NCBI GenBank assembly: GCA_018268835.1
Contig: JAFDVU010000060.1
Coordinates: 1 to 36,119, forward strand
DNA length: 36,119 bases
Reading direction: 5' to 3'
Source: Acidobacteriota bacterium
GTDB taxonomy: Bacteria; Acidobacteriota; Terriglobia; Bryobacterales; Bryobacteraceae
Below the pieces are notes generated by a model. It saw only the letters and a list, made by a program, of their open reading frames with translations, was not told the origin of the DNA and searched no databases. This document shows, one piece after another, positions 7,490-15,005 of the stretch. The translations under genes and the position numbers were made by a program. How positions within the stretch are numbered: the stretch's first letter is position 1; every line of letters starts with the position of its first letter.

Positions 7490-8747
7490 GTTGAAACGGC
7501 ACACTGCGCGCGACCGCGAAGTTGAGTGTCGCGCCGCGGGCGATCGAAATGGTTGCCCATGCATTCACACCGTAATCCCGCAGGTCCGTGGCGGGAAGCG
7601 TCGAAACCGCGTTAGCCAGAAACTGCATATGAGACGGCACCTTTGCCGGCGTCGAAGAGGCCGGACCGCCGCTGCCCGTGCCTCCGGCACCGCCGGAGCC
7701 GCCGCTACCGCCGCTGCCGCCGCTGCCCCCAATACCACTGCCGCCGCCGCTTCCGCTGCCGCCACTCCCCCCGCTGCTACCGCTGCCACCGGCGCCACTC
7801 CCTCCGCTGCCCCCTGTGGAACCGGACGCACCACCAGTACCCGGGAGCGCGATCTGCGACCCGGATGCCTGCCCCGGCACAATGCGACTGTACACCACCT
7901 GCGTCCCCATGGGGATCAGCCCGAAGCTTCCCACCCCGGCCGTCAGTTGCGGCGCCACACGGAATTCGCAGCCTCCCGAGAAATGAGTGACATTGCCGTC
8001 GGCGATGTACGGACGTTGGTAGGCGAAGTTGAAGGTGGAGTTGCCGACCCCTGCGCTGACGAACGGACGCACACGCTCGAAGGCGTGTGCCAAGGTACCC
8101 GAGAAGTCGACAGTGACCTTTCCGGCGCCGAGTCCGAGACTCCTGTCGCCGGACGGCAGACCGACGACCAGCGAAGCACCCACATCCATCCGCGCGGCGC
8201 GTCCGTACAGGGAACCCATCAGATAGGCGTCGCCCACGCCGGTCACGGCATTCGCGCTTGATGAGTCCCGGTAGTAAGGAACTCCGGCGACCAACGAAGC
8301 GTGCTTCGAATCGATGCCGGCTTCCGGATCGAACCAGATGAATGTCGCCGCGGAACTGTGGTCCACTCCGCTGTTGAGCGACAAAACCGGCCGCAAGCCG
8401 CTGGAGGGCGGGCCGCCGTTTCCGGAGTGTTCCGGGGCGATGCGCCGCTGGATGTCGCTCTGCAGAGTGCGCAGGCGCTCGGCAATCGCATCCTCGCCGA
8501 GACCCTGTTTTTGCAGGGCCTGCACGAAGATGAGGCCATAAGACCGCCCGGTTTCCCTGCGCAGCAGGATCAGGTGATTGCGGTGAACCTGGAGGGCATC
8601 AGCCATGGCGGAGACGACCGCAAGCCGCGAATCGGGATCGGCAGCCTGGCTATCGATCTTCTGAATCCCGGTTTGGAGCGCCGCGGGCTGCGGTGCTGCC
8701 GGGAGCGGCGTCAGTAGGCACGCCAAAAGGAACGTTAGTAGCGACAA
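7425..8747 (-). CDS. secreted/outer-membrane beta-barrel-like protein with Gly/Ser-rich segment
   Basis: 440 residues with a TTG start. The start is set by AAGGAG (overlapping the stop of the fecR-like gene) five bases upstream. Signal peptide 1-18. Residues 25-105 are helical. Residues 118-300 show alternating beta-strand patterns typical of barrels (ASLVVGLPSG, RPFVSAGVGNSTFNFAYQ, LTAGVGSFGLIPMG). A 59-residue Gly/Ser tract (304-362) follows, then two to three more strands ending in an aromatic residue (LGLDLPRLLFPSRW). The layout suggests a transporter-like barrel with a very long flexible loop, but no family is recognised. It is co-transcribed with the FecR-domain gene from a sigma-54 promoter. 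The C-terminus overlaps the Rsm22-like gene end. Confidence 0.8.
   Translation of the reverse strand: MSLLTFLLACLLTPLPAAPQPAALQTGIQKIDSQAADPDSRLAVVSAMADALQVHRNHLILLRRETGRSYGLIFVQALQKQGLGEDAIAERLRTLQSDIQRRIAPEHSGNGGPPSSGLRPVLSLNSGVDHSSAATFIWFDPEAGIDSKHASLVAGVPYYRDSSSANAVTGVGDAYLMGSLYGRAARMDVGASLVVGLPSGDRSLGLGAGKVTVDFSGTLAHAFERVRPFVSAGVGNSTFNFAYQRPYIADGNVTHFSGGCEFRVAPQLTAGVGSFGLIPMGTQVVYSRIVPGQASGSQIALPGTGGASGSTGGSGGSGAGGSGSSGGSGGSGSGGGSGIGGSGGSGGSGGSGGAGGTGSGGPASSTPAKVPSHMQFLANAVSTLPATDLRDYGVNAWATISIARGATLNFAVARSVPFQLTTARVSLGLDLPRLLFPSRW
7662..7838 (-). repeat. Gly/Ser low-complexity coding repeat
   Basis: This is a run of degenerate GGS/GSGG triplets encoding residues 304-362 of the barrel-like protein. 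On the plus strand it reads as repeated CCGCTGCCG/CCACCG-type units. The codons vary between units, so the tract is under protein-level selection or old; it is not a recent pure microsatellite. It is prone to in-frame length variation. Confidence 0.85.
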
Positions 8748-8756
8748 GGCAACTCC

Positions 8757-9524
8757 TTAACGGGGCGGGCCCCCGCGGCCGCCCGAACCTCCGCCGGCAC
8801 GCGGTCCCGGTCCGGCAGCGGGCCCGATCCCCACTCCCCCGGGGGCGCCGAATTGCACTCCCCCGTTGCCTCGGTTCGGAACTACGTCGGCCCGCTCGGA
8901 GGGGCCGCGGAACTGTGCCGCCACCGCGGGGGGCTGTCCGGCACGCACCCACGTTCTCTGGCGGCGGCGCAGCAGAATCTCCTGCGAAGGGATGCGGATG
9001 TTGGCGACCGCGACGATGCCTTCATCCACCGCGACCAGAGTCGCATCAGTTTCATCCACGAAAACGCTGAAGGTTGTCCCGCGCACGGCGATGATGGCGG
9101 TTGGGGTCGTCAACGTTTGCGGATTCGGCCGGCCGCTGAGCTTTTCGATGTGGACCTTGATCGAACCCAACACCAGATGCAGCAGCCTTTGGATGCCGGT
9201 CGAGCGTTCGTGGAAGATGACTCTGGAATCCGGGAAGATCCGGATCGTGCTTCCATCGCTGGTCTGGATCACAGCCTCGGTAGTAGATCCCGTGCGGATC
9301 TCGTCGCCCACCTGAACCAGGTCATGCCGCCGGAGCGGCTCTGGCTGCAGCGCACCGCGGCGGACCGACAGATCTCCCGTTAGAGAGAGCACACGGCCAC
9401 TCCCCGGGGACGGCGGCGGCACAACCTGTGCGCCGGCCGTCTGGACCGTTACGGCAACCAGCACCAGGGCCGCCGTCCATGCGAGTACGCCGACCCGCAC
9501 GAACCTGTCCGGCGCAACGCCCAT
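8757..9524 (-). CDS. secreted FecR-domain protein
   Basis: 255 residues from ATG 9524. A GGAG sits four bases before it, just downstream of the predicted sigma-54 transcription start; the longer frame from TTG 9560 would begin inside the promoter and is rejected. Signal peptide 1-32 (VLAWTAALVLVAVTVQTAGA). The FecR domain spans about 45-180: GRVLSLTGDLSVRRG, LVQVGDEIRTGSTTEAVIQTSDGSTIRIFPDSRV, then TPTAIIAVRGTTFSVFV and VDEGIVAVAN. The C-terminal 60 residues are Gly/Pro/Arg-rich and disordered. No ECF sigma factor is adjacent, so this is not the classical FecIR type. Secreted FecR proteins are thought to bind polysaccharide or peptidoglycan-like ligands; that role is inferred here. It is first of a two-gene unit with the barrel gene, 9 bases apart. 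Confidence 0.9.
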   Translation of the reverse strand: MGVAPDRFVRVGVLAWTAALVLVAVTVQTAGAQVVPPPSPGSGRVLSLTGDLSVRRGALQPEPLRRHDLVQVGDEIRTGSTTEAVIQTSDGSTIRIFPDSRVIFHERSTGIQRLLHLVLGSIKVHIEKLSGRPNPQTLTTPTAIIAVRGTTFSVFVDETDATLVAVDEGIVAVANIRIPSQEILLRRRQRTWVRAGQPPAVAAQFRGPSERADVVPNRGNGGVQFGAPGGVGIGPAAGPGPRAGGGSGGRGGPPR

Positions 9525-9543
9525 ACGACTCCACTTAACCGTA

Positions 9544-9559
9544 AGCAACTCCCATGCCA
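9544..9559 (-). promoter_or_regulatory. sigma-54 (-24/-12) promoter of the FecR-barrel unit
   Basis: The minus strand reads TGGCATGGGAGTTGCT. It matches the sigma-54 consensus TGGCAYG-N4-TTGCW at every fixed position, with GG and GC exactly ten bases apart. The predicted transcription start is near 9533, nine bases before the fecR-like ATG, so the mRNA begins just before the GGAG ribosome site. The gene for an NtrC-type sigma-54 activator ends 110 bases upstream. Confidence 0.85.
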
Positions 9560-9609
9560 AAATAAACCGCCGTTCCCGCGTGGCCCGTCACCCGGCGCCG
9601 GAGCGCTCG

Positions 9610-9627
9610 GGGCACACCGGCGTGCCC
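9610..9627 (-). repeat. 18-bp palindrome, copy 1 (possible activator site or REP-like element)
   Basis: The minus strand reads GGGCACGCCGGTGTGCCC, a near-perfect inverted repeat 8 bases after the response regulator stop. Its centre is about 85 bp upstream of the predicted sigma-54 start. A copy with one mismatch is at 14844-14861. Position and symmetry suit an upstream activator site, but a stem-loop or dispersed REP-like repeat is equally possible. No T-tract follows, so it is not a standard terminator. Confidence 0.5.
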
Positions 9628-9634
9628 TCTGCGA

Positions 9635-10981
9635 TCACGTCGCGCCGCGATCCCGCTCCATTCTGGCCAACTTCTTATATAGTGTCCGCCTCTGGATTCC
9701 CAGGATCTCGGCCGCTTTCGTCTTGTTCCCCCCGGTCTCCTCCAGAACCTTGAGGATCTGGCGTCGTTCCACCTCGCTGAGTTCAGCGCTCGCCTCCTCC
9801 TCTTCGGCTTCGCTCCCCGGTTCGCCGAGAAGCGGCCGGAGTGTGTCGGCGGAAACCGGACCCGGGGCATTCAACGCCACCACGCGTTGGATCGTGTTCT
9901 GCAACTGGCGCACATTTCCCGGCCATGCATGTTCTTCGAGCAACCGTCCGGCCTCGGGTTCGAACCAGATCCGTTTACCCGCGGCGGAGGACGCCTCGTC
10001 GAGAAAGCGTTTGACCAGCAGAGCAATGTCAGAGCGGCGTTCGCGCAGGGGAGGCACTTCGATGCGCAGCACGTTGAGGCGGTAAAAGAGGTCCTCACGA
10101 AAATCGCCGCCGCGGACCATGGCTTCGAGCGGCCGGTTGGTAGCCGCGATCACGCGCACGTCCGCCTTCCGCGGCGCGCCCGAACCCACGGGCCGGTATT
10201 CCTTTTCCTGAAGAAAGCGCAGCAGCTTGGCCTGAAAATCGGCGGGGATCTCGCCGATCTCGTCGAAGAAGACGGTGCCGCCGCGCGCGGTTTCGATCAC
10301 GCCCGGACGGTCGCGCTCGGCGCCGGTGAAGGCTCCGCGGACGGAACCGAAAATCTCGGACTCCCACAACGTACCGGGAATAGCCCCCGCGTCGATGGGC
10401 ACGAAGGGCGCGGAAGCGCGCGGACCATGGTCGTGAATCGCGCGGGCGACAAGTTCCTTCCCGACCCCCGTTTCGCCCGCGATCAGCACCGTATCCCGGG
10501 AGCGCGCCGCGCGGGCGATCTTCTTATAGACCTCGACCATCGGCGGTGAAAACCCGATCATCCTGCCGAACTGTTCCAGGTCTTCGCCGTCCTCCGGCTC
10601 GGCCGCGGGCCTGGCCAGGTAGGACTGCGCTCTCTCGATCACGGCCAGCAGAGAGCGCATCTCGAATGGCTTGGCCAGATACTCGAAGGCTCCGCCCTTC
10701 TCCGCCTCCACGGTCGTGCGGACCGATCCGCGCGCCGTCATCAGGATCACGGCCGGTTCGCTTCCTCCCCGGCGCGCTTCCCGCAGAACGTCGAGTCCGG
10801 TCACGCGGTCGATATAGATGTCGCTCAGGATAATCGGAAACCGGCCTTCGCGAACCCGCTCCAGCGCCTCGTCGCCTTCGTTGGCCACGGTGACTTCGTA
10901 GCCCTGCGCGCTCAGGAATGCCTCCACCGCGGCGGTGATGGACTCATCGTCGTCGATCAGCAGGATGCGCGGCTTTTTCAT
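9635..10981 (-). CDS. NtrC-family sigma-54-dependent response regulator
   Basis: 448 residues. Receiver domain 1-120: acidic pocket Asp10-12, phosphoacceptor Asp54, Thr82, Lys104. AAA+ domain about 138-375: Walker A GETGVGKE (169-176), the sigma-54-contacting loop GAFTGA (216-221), Walker B GGTVFFDEIGEI (234-245), and an arginine-finger region FREDLFYRLNV. A FIS-type helix-turn-helix lies at 404-443 (GGNKTKAAEILGIQRRTLYKKL). All elements for ATP-driven open-complex formation at sigma-54 promoters are intact. The start overlaps the stop of the CHASE2 kinase gene by four bases (ATGA, 10978-10981), marking the kinase as its partner. The likely target is the -24/-12 promoter just downstream. Confidence 0.96.
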   Translation of the reverse strand: MKKPRILLIDDDESITAAVEAFLSAQGYEVTVANEGDEALERVREGRFPIILSDIYIDRVTGLDVLREARRGGSEPAVILMTARGSVRTTVEAEKGGAFEYLAKPFEMRSLLAVIERAQSYLARPAAEPEDGEDLEQFGRMIGFSPPMVEVYKKIARAARSRDTVLIAGETGVGKELVARAIHDHGPRASAPFVPIDAGAIPGTLWESEIFGSVRGAFTGAERDRPGVIETARGGTVFFDEIGEIPADFQAKLLRFLQEKEYRPVGSGAPRKADVRVIAATNRPLEAMVRGGDFREDLFYRLNVLRIEVPPLRERRSDIALLVKRFLDEASSAAGKRIWFEPEAGRLLEEHAWPGNVRQLQNTIQRVVALNAPGPVSADTLRPLLGEPGSEAEEEEASAELSEVERRQILKVLEETGGNKTKAAEILGIQRRTLYKKLARMERDRGAT

Positions 10982-12846
10982 GAAGCTCCTTTGGGCAGCA
11001 CAATCGTGAAGCGCGCTCCGGCACCCTCGCGGCTCTGGACTTCGACGCGCCCGCCGTGCTGTGTCACAATCTCTTTCACCAGCGCCAGGCCGATCCCGGT
11101 GCCTTCCGTCGTGCCTTCGCGGTCGCGCTTGACTCGATAGAACTTCTCGAAGATCCGCTTCTGCTCTTCCGGGGCGATGCCCTGCCCCTGGTCCGCAACC
11201 GCGATCGACACGTTGCCGCTGTCTTCGGCCGCGGAGAGCGAAACCGTGGTCTGCTTCGGGCTGTATTTGACGGCGTTCGTGAGCAGGTTATAGACCGCGA
11301 ACGAAAGCAGGTCGGGATCGGCCGCGACCTCAAGCGGCGGGACATCGGCGGTGATCTGAATCCGCTTCCTCGCGGAATACAGCCGTGCCCTCTCCAAAAC
11401 CTCTTCGCACAGGGATTGCAGCGCTACCGGCTGTTTCCGGATCTCGAGCCTCCCGGAGGCCATGCGTTCCACGTCCAGAAACGTGTGGATGATTTCGGTG
11501 AGCCGCCGGGACTCCTTGTGGATCAGCCCCGCCATCCGGACCCGCTGTTCCTCCGGCACGAGCTGATCGGAAATGACTTCGCTCGATCCCTGGATCGCGG
11601 TGAGCGGCGTCTTGATTTCGTGCGCGATCGCCTGCACCCGGAAGGCGTATTCGCGCCGCTTCTGCTCTGAGGCGCGAAGCCCCAGACTCACCGCGGCGTA
11701 TTCGCCGGTCAGCGATATGGCAGCGGCCACGACAAACACCGTCAGGAACCCGCCGAGCGGCCAGATGTGCCCCATCCGCAGCGCCAGTGCGCTCGCCCCG
11801 AATATCGCGAGCGCCACACCCGCCAGTGCGAGAAACAGCGGCGCACCGCGCAGGCGCGTGACTCCCACCACGCACGCCGCCGAGATGACCACGAACCCGG
11901 CCATCTCCCCCGCCACGTCCAACGGGATCAGAAAGGCGTGGTCCAGGATCGTGCGGGCGATATTGGCGTGAATCTCAATCCCGCTCATCCCGATGCCCGA
12001 TGACAGCGGAGTGAAGAGCCGGTCGCCGCTCCCCTGCGCGGTGGCCCCGAGAATCACCACCTTGTCCCGGAAGTCCTCCGCGCGCGCGGTGTCGTCCAGG
12101 AGCGAGGAGAACGGCACGCGCCGGAAGGTGCCCTCGGGTCCGGCGTAATTGATGACCATCCGCCGGTCCGGCGCCCACGGACCCGGGGTCTCCGCCGCGG
12201 GAATTCGGATCGGACCGAGTTCCACGGAATCGCGCGTCTCTAACGGCGAGCCCGCGCCGGTCGCCGCGCGGACCATCTGAATCCCGAGCGCCCACAGGCG
12301 CATCTCCCGGTTCGCCTTGAGCAGCAGGATGGAGCGCACCATGCCGTCGGCGTCGGGTTCCGTGTGGACGTGCCCCAGCAGATGAGACCCGCGGAACACG
12401 GGCAGCGGGAGAATCCATTCCGCTTCCCCGGCGGGATCGCTCCGTAAGGCGCCGCTCAAAATCGCGGCGGGGAACCGGTTGAGCGCCGCAGCAAGCGCGC
12501 GTTCTTCATCCGGCTCCGAAGGTTCGGAGAGCAGAAGATCTACTGCCACAACGCGCGGACGGAATCGTGCCAGACGGTCTAGCCCTTCCGCCAAGGTGGA
12601 GCGCTTCAACGGGAGCGGACCATAACGGGCGGCAGTCCCGTCATCGATCGCCACCAGCACGATGTTCCGCACCGCGCCGTGCGTTGCTTGAGGACGCAGG
12701 CGCAGCAGGATGTCCGCCACACCGGCATTGATGTGCTGAACGGTGCCGTTCCACGTGATGACGGGAATCGCGACTACCAGGGCGGCCAGATAGAGAGCCC
12801 GGATGACAAGGGGCATGGCCGGCCTGTCCGAATTGGGTCGCCCCAT
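10978..12846 (-). CDS. CHASE2-domain sensor histidine kinase
   Basis: 622 residues. An N-terminal helix (12-32) is followed by an extracytoplasmic CHASE2 domain, about 40-305. Typical CHASE2 pieces are NIVLVAIDDGT, VVAVDLLLSEPS, VINYAGPEGTFRRVPFSSLL, FRDKVVILGATA and MSGIEIHANIARTIL. Three membrane helices follow (about 312-330, 336-356, 362-388), then HisKA with His409 (AIAHEIKTPLTAIQG) and HATPase: N-box YNLLTNAVKYS (519-529), G1 DQGQGI (552-557), G2 GTGIGLALV (582-590). CHASE2 senses an unknown extracellular cue. It is coupled to the NtrC-type regulator by ATGA. The start at 12846 has AAGGA about 12 bases upstream; an ATG at 12816 is an alternative. Confidence 0.95.
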   Translation of the reverse strand: MGRPNSDRPAMPLVIRALYLAALVVAIPVITWNGTVQHINAGVADILLRLRPQATHGAVRNIVLVAIDDGTAARYGPLPLKRSTLAEGLDRLARFRPRVVAVDLLLSEPSEPDEERALAAALNRFPAAILSGALRSDPAGEAEWILPLPVFRGSHLLGHVHTEPDADGMVRSILLLKANREMRLWALGIQMVRAATGAGSPLETRDSVELGPIRIPAAETPGPWAPDRRMVINYAGPEGTFRRVPFSSLLDDTARAEDFRDKVVILGATAQGSGDRLFTPLSSGIGMSGIEIHANIARTILDHAFLIPLDVAGEMAGFVVISAACVVGVTRLRGAPLFLALAGVALAIFGASALALRMGHIWPLGGFLTVFVVAAAISLTGEYAAVSLGLRASEQKRREYAFRVQAIAHEIKTPLTAIQGSSEVISDQLVPEEQRVRMAGLIHKESRRLTEIIHTFLDVERMASGRLEIRKQPVALQSLCEEVLERARLYSARKRIQITADVPPLEVAADPDLLSFAVYNLLTNAVKYSPKQTTVSLSAAEDSGNVSIAVADQGQGIAPEEQKRIFEKFYRVKRDREGTTEGTGIGLALVKEIVTQHGGRVEVQSREGAGARFTIVLPKGAS

Positions 12847-12911
12847 TCGCCCAGGGTCCTTCCGGCTTCCATGTTAGTCGGCGGCAGGTTTGGACGCTAC
12901 CTGCACAGGGA

Positions 12912-12949
12912 AAAGTGCGCGGGCCCACACCGAGAGCACGAGCCCGCGC
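12912..12949 (-). terminator. intrinsic terminator of the 12956-14653 gene
   Basis: On the minus strand the 8-bp stem GCGCGGGC / GCCCGCGC (12942-12949 with 12917-12924, 17-base loop) is followed by ACTTTTCCC. It lies 7 bases past the stop codon. It should separate this gene from the downstream kinase operon. Confidence 0.7.
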
Positions 12950-12955
12950 TGCGTA

Positions 12956-14653
12956 TTACTGCAATACCGCCGGCACCTGGGTCAGATAGATTCCAGCCCA
13001 GCCGGCCTCTTCCGTGCCCATGCTCACGTTGATGGCAAGGTACTTGCCGCGGAAGCCGTCGCGCTCCAGCCCCATCTCGGTGACGGGAAGAATCGTCTGC
13101 TGACCGAAATCATCGATGTATATCGCTGCGGGATCGATGAGGATCCCGTCCATGCCGGTCTTCACTGCAGTCACGGCGGCGCTCAGCTTCCCGCTCGCAT
13201 ACGCCTTGACGTAGATCCCGTCGATTGCGTTGGAATAGGCACCGTTGACGACTGTACCTTTCCTCGCCTTGAAGGCGACGTGGAACCCGGCATCCGTGAG
13301 CCTGCCGTCCACGAGCCCGGACACCGCCACGAAAGACGCCGAGCGCCACCGTGCCGGTTCACCGGTCTCGTCCGATTCGCCGGTGCCGGGCACGAGGCCG
13401 GAGAAGTTCCAGTAGACAAAGTCGTCGTAATCCGACCCCGTCTTGGCGACGGCGTACGTGTTCTGGTCGGAGGTGTCGTAGACGAAGATGCCCTGATGCA
13501 CGGGGACGGTGGTCGTGAAGCCGTCGGGATGGTGCTCCACGCAGTATGCTTGCCGGCCCGCGTTGCCTTCCTCAGGGCACTGGAGTATCAGAGTCTTGGT
13601 CTCCGTGCCCCACGCGCCCCAGAACGCGATGAAGCGTCCGTCGAACGACAGCCCTTCTCCGATCCGGTTGAACTTCTGGCCGCTCTCGCCCGGCACGGGG
13701 CCGCCGATCTTAACTACGTTCGCAACATTCGGCTTCGCCGCGAGGTTCGCTATGTAGATCCCACCGGCCGTGGGGTTCTCCTCATTGTCGAACCCCGCAA
13801 ACACGGCTAAGCCCGCGGCCGCGCTCGGCGGTGCCGTGGAGCCGAAGTTGACTTTTTCGCCGGGCATGCGAGTGTCGCTGTTGGCTATCAGCACCACCGG
13901 GTTCGTGCCGGCCGCCGGCGAAAGGTTGCCGCTCGCCAACGGGATCGGATTATTCGTCAGCGTGCGGAAGTAGACGCCGGTTTTGCTGATGTACACCCCT
14001 GGGGTGGACGCGGGCACCGTGTAGTTGCCCTTGAAGACGATCGTGTTGCCGCCCGTGACCGCTGGTGCGCCCGGGAAAACGTCGAACTTGGTTTGGGGCG
14101 TTACGCCCGGGACCGCGAAGAAACTGAACGCGGGTACTATTCCGAGGTTGCTCGCACCGGTTATCAGGGATCCGAAGGGGTTGGTGTAGATCCCGGTCGT
14201 TCCAGCGCGGGTCTCGGTTAAATCAGAGAGCTGGTACTCCCACACCGGCTCGTGATTTCCGCGAGAAGCCATAGTGTTCGAATACATGTCGATGCGCGGA
14301 AACGACGGCGGTTCGATAAACTTCTTGCCAGTGTTGTTCGGCTGCGGGACAAGCGTATTGCGATCGAAGATCGTAACCAGCCCTGTACCCAAGCCCATAT
14401 CGCGCGTGAACACACCGTGGGCGGGCTCCCCCGTAGTTCCACCCTTGCTCCGCGCGCGGAACACGACCATTCTGTTGACGTTTATCGAGGGCTGGTTGTA
14501 GCTATTGAACGTCCGGGTATCACCCGGGACCGTTACCCCGTTATTCACCACCGTCTGCCAACTAAAAACAGGCTCGGCACCGAGAGCAGCGCCGGGAACC
14601 AGGGCCAACGCCCCGAGTGTGACTGCAAAAGACTGCACGAGGGTCCGTCGCAT
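12956..14653 (-). CDS. secreted repeat protein of unknown function
   Basis: 565 residues from ATG 14653, chosen because GGAG lies eight bases upstream; the frame could extend to TTG 14665. Signal peptide ends near residue 26 (LVPGAALGAEP). The mature protein is beta-rich. It repeats a strand pair of the type V-F-[RKA]-x-x, then G-[IV]-[YF]-x-x. Instances include HGVFTRDMG, TGIYTNPFG, GVYISKTG, GGIYIANLA, QGIFVYDTS, DGIYVKAYA and AGIYLTQV. At least seven such units suggest a beta-propeller or similar repeat fold. One CPEEGNAGRQAYC segment may form a disulfide. I recognise no catalytic motif. It is transcribed alone, with its own terminator, and divergent from the 15006 gene. Confidence 0.75.
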   Translation of the reverse strand: MRRTLVQSFAVTLGALALVPGAALGAEPVFSWQTVVNNGVTVPGDTRTFNSYNQPSINVNRMVVFRARSKGGTTGEPAHGVFTRDMGLGTGLVTIFDRNTLVPQPNNTGKKFIEPPSFPRIDMYSNTMASRGNHEPVWEYQLSDLTETRAGTTGIYTNPFGSLITGASNLGIVPAFSFFAVPGVTPQTKFDVFPGAPAVTGGNTIVFKGNYTVPASTPGVYISKTGVYFRTLTNNPIPLASGNLSPAAGTNPVVLIANSDTRMPGEKVNFGSTAPPSAAAGLAVFAGFDNEENPTAGGIYIANLAAKPNVANVVKIGGPVPGESGQKFNRIGEGLSFDGRFIAFWGAWGTETKTLILQCPEEGNAGRQAYCVEHHPDGFTTTVPVHQGIFVYDTSDQNTYAVAKTGSDYDDFVYWNFSGLVPGTGESDETGEPARWRSASFVAVSGLVDGRLTDAGFHVAFKARKGTVVNGAYSNAIDGIYVKAYASGKLSAAVTAVKTGMDGILIDPAAIYIDDFGQQTILPVTEMGLERDGFRGKYLAINVSMGTEEAGWAGIYLTQVPAVLQ

Positions 14654-14671
14654 GATCTTCTCCAAGACTTC

Positions 14672-14684
14672 TTAATAATATTAA
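14672..14684. promoter_or_regulatory. AT-rich 6-1-6 palindrome (candidate operator)
   Basis: TTAATA-A-TATTAA, a perfect palindrome about 20 bases upstream of the ATG at 14653, in an otherwise GC-rich region. It likely overlaps the promoter of the secreted repeat protein. The binding protein is unknown. Confidence 0.4.
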
Positions 14685-14843
14685 CGGATCTTAATATCCT
14701 GTGGCATTTTATGGTCGGGGACTTACGGAGCAACAACTATCTTTCGTCGAGTATCACCGCGTTTTGTACCGGTACGCCGGTCCCAAGGTACTGTTCCCAG
14801 GTTCGACACGCTCCTTCGAGCTAACCGGTAGCCGCTGCAAAGC

Positions 14844-14861
14844 GGGCACTCCGGTGTGCCC
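14844..14861 (+). repeat. 18-bp palindrome, copy 2
   Basis: The plus strand reads GGGCACTCCGGTGTGCCC, identical at 17 of 18 positions to copy 1 (9610-9627, minus strand). In both places the element is on the same strand as the downstream secreted-protein gene. It is 145 bases before the ATG at 15006. Confidence 0.5.
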
Positions 14862-15005
14862 GAATCGCGCCATCGACGCCGTCTCAAAAAGCGAGCAGAC
14901 CGGCGACTTGCTTTGTTTTCATGCGGGAGCTCGCGGCCAGCGGAGTGCACTGCGTTTGGCGCCGCACCACAGAAAGCGGCAAACGGAACATAGGAGAAGA
15001 GAGTC

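Larger units (their letters stand above)
14654..15005. other. 352-bp divergent intergenic region
   Basis: This spacer sits between two divergent secreted-protein genes. An AT-rich block next to the minus-strand gene contains a perfect 6-1-6 palindrome TTAATA-A-TATTAA (14672-14684), with a further TTAATA at 14691-14696. It probably holds the promoter/operator of that gene. The 18-bp palindrome copy 2 lies at 14844-14861. Near 14898-14912 there is a TTGCT with GA instead of GG at -24, a weak sigma-54-like match on the plus strand. No open frame with gene-like composition is present. Confidence 0.6.

Noticed and set aside
7662..7838. Possible CRISPR or tandem DNA repeat
   Set aside because: Short degenerate triplets encoding Gly/Ser in frame; no spacers or constant repeat length.
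8757..9524. FecR as anti-sigma factor of a classical FecIR system
   Set aside because: It has a cleavable signal peptide and no cytoplasmic anti-sigma part, and no ECF sigma factor is adjacent.
9535..9870. Separate 111-residue minus-strand frame between the regulator and fecR-like genes
   Set aside because: Arg-rich, overlaps the regulator 3' end out of frame and includes the sigma-54 promoter.
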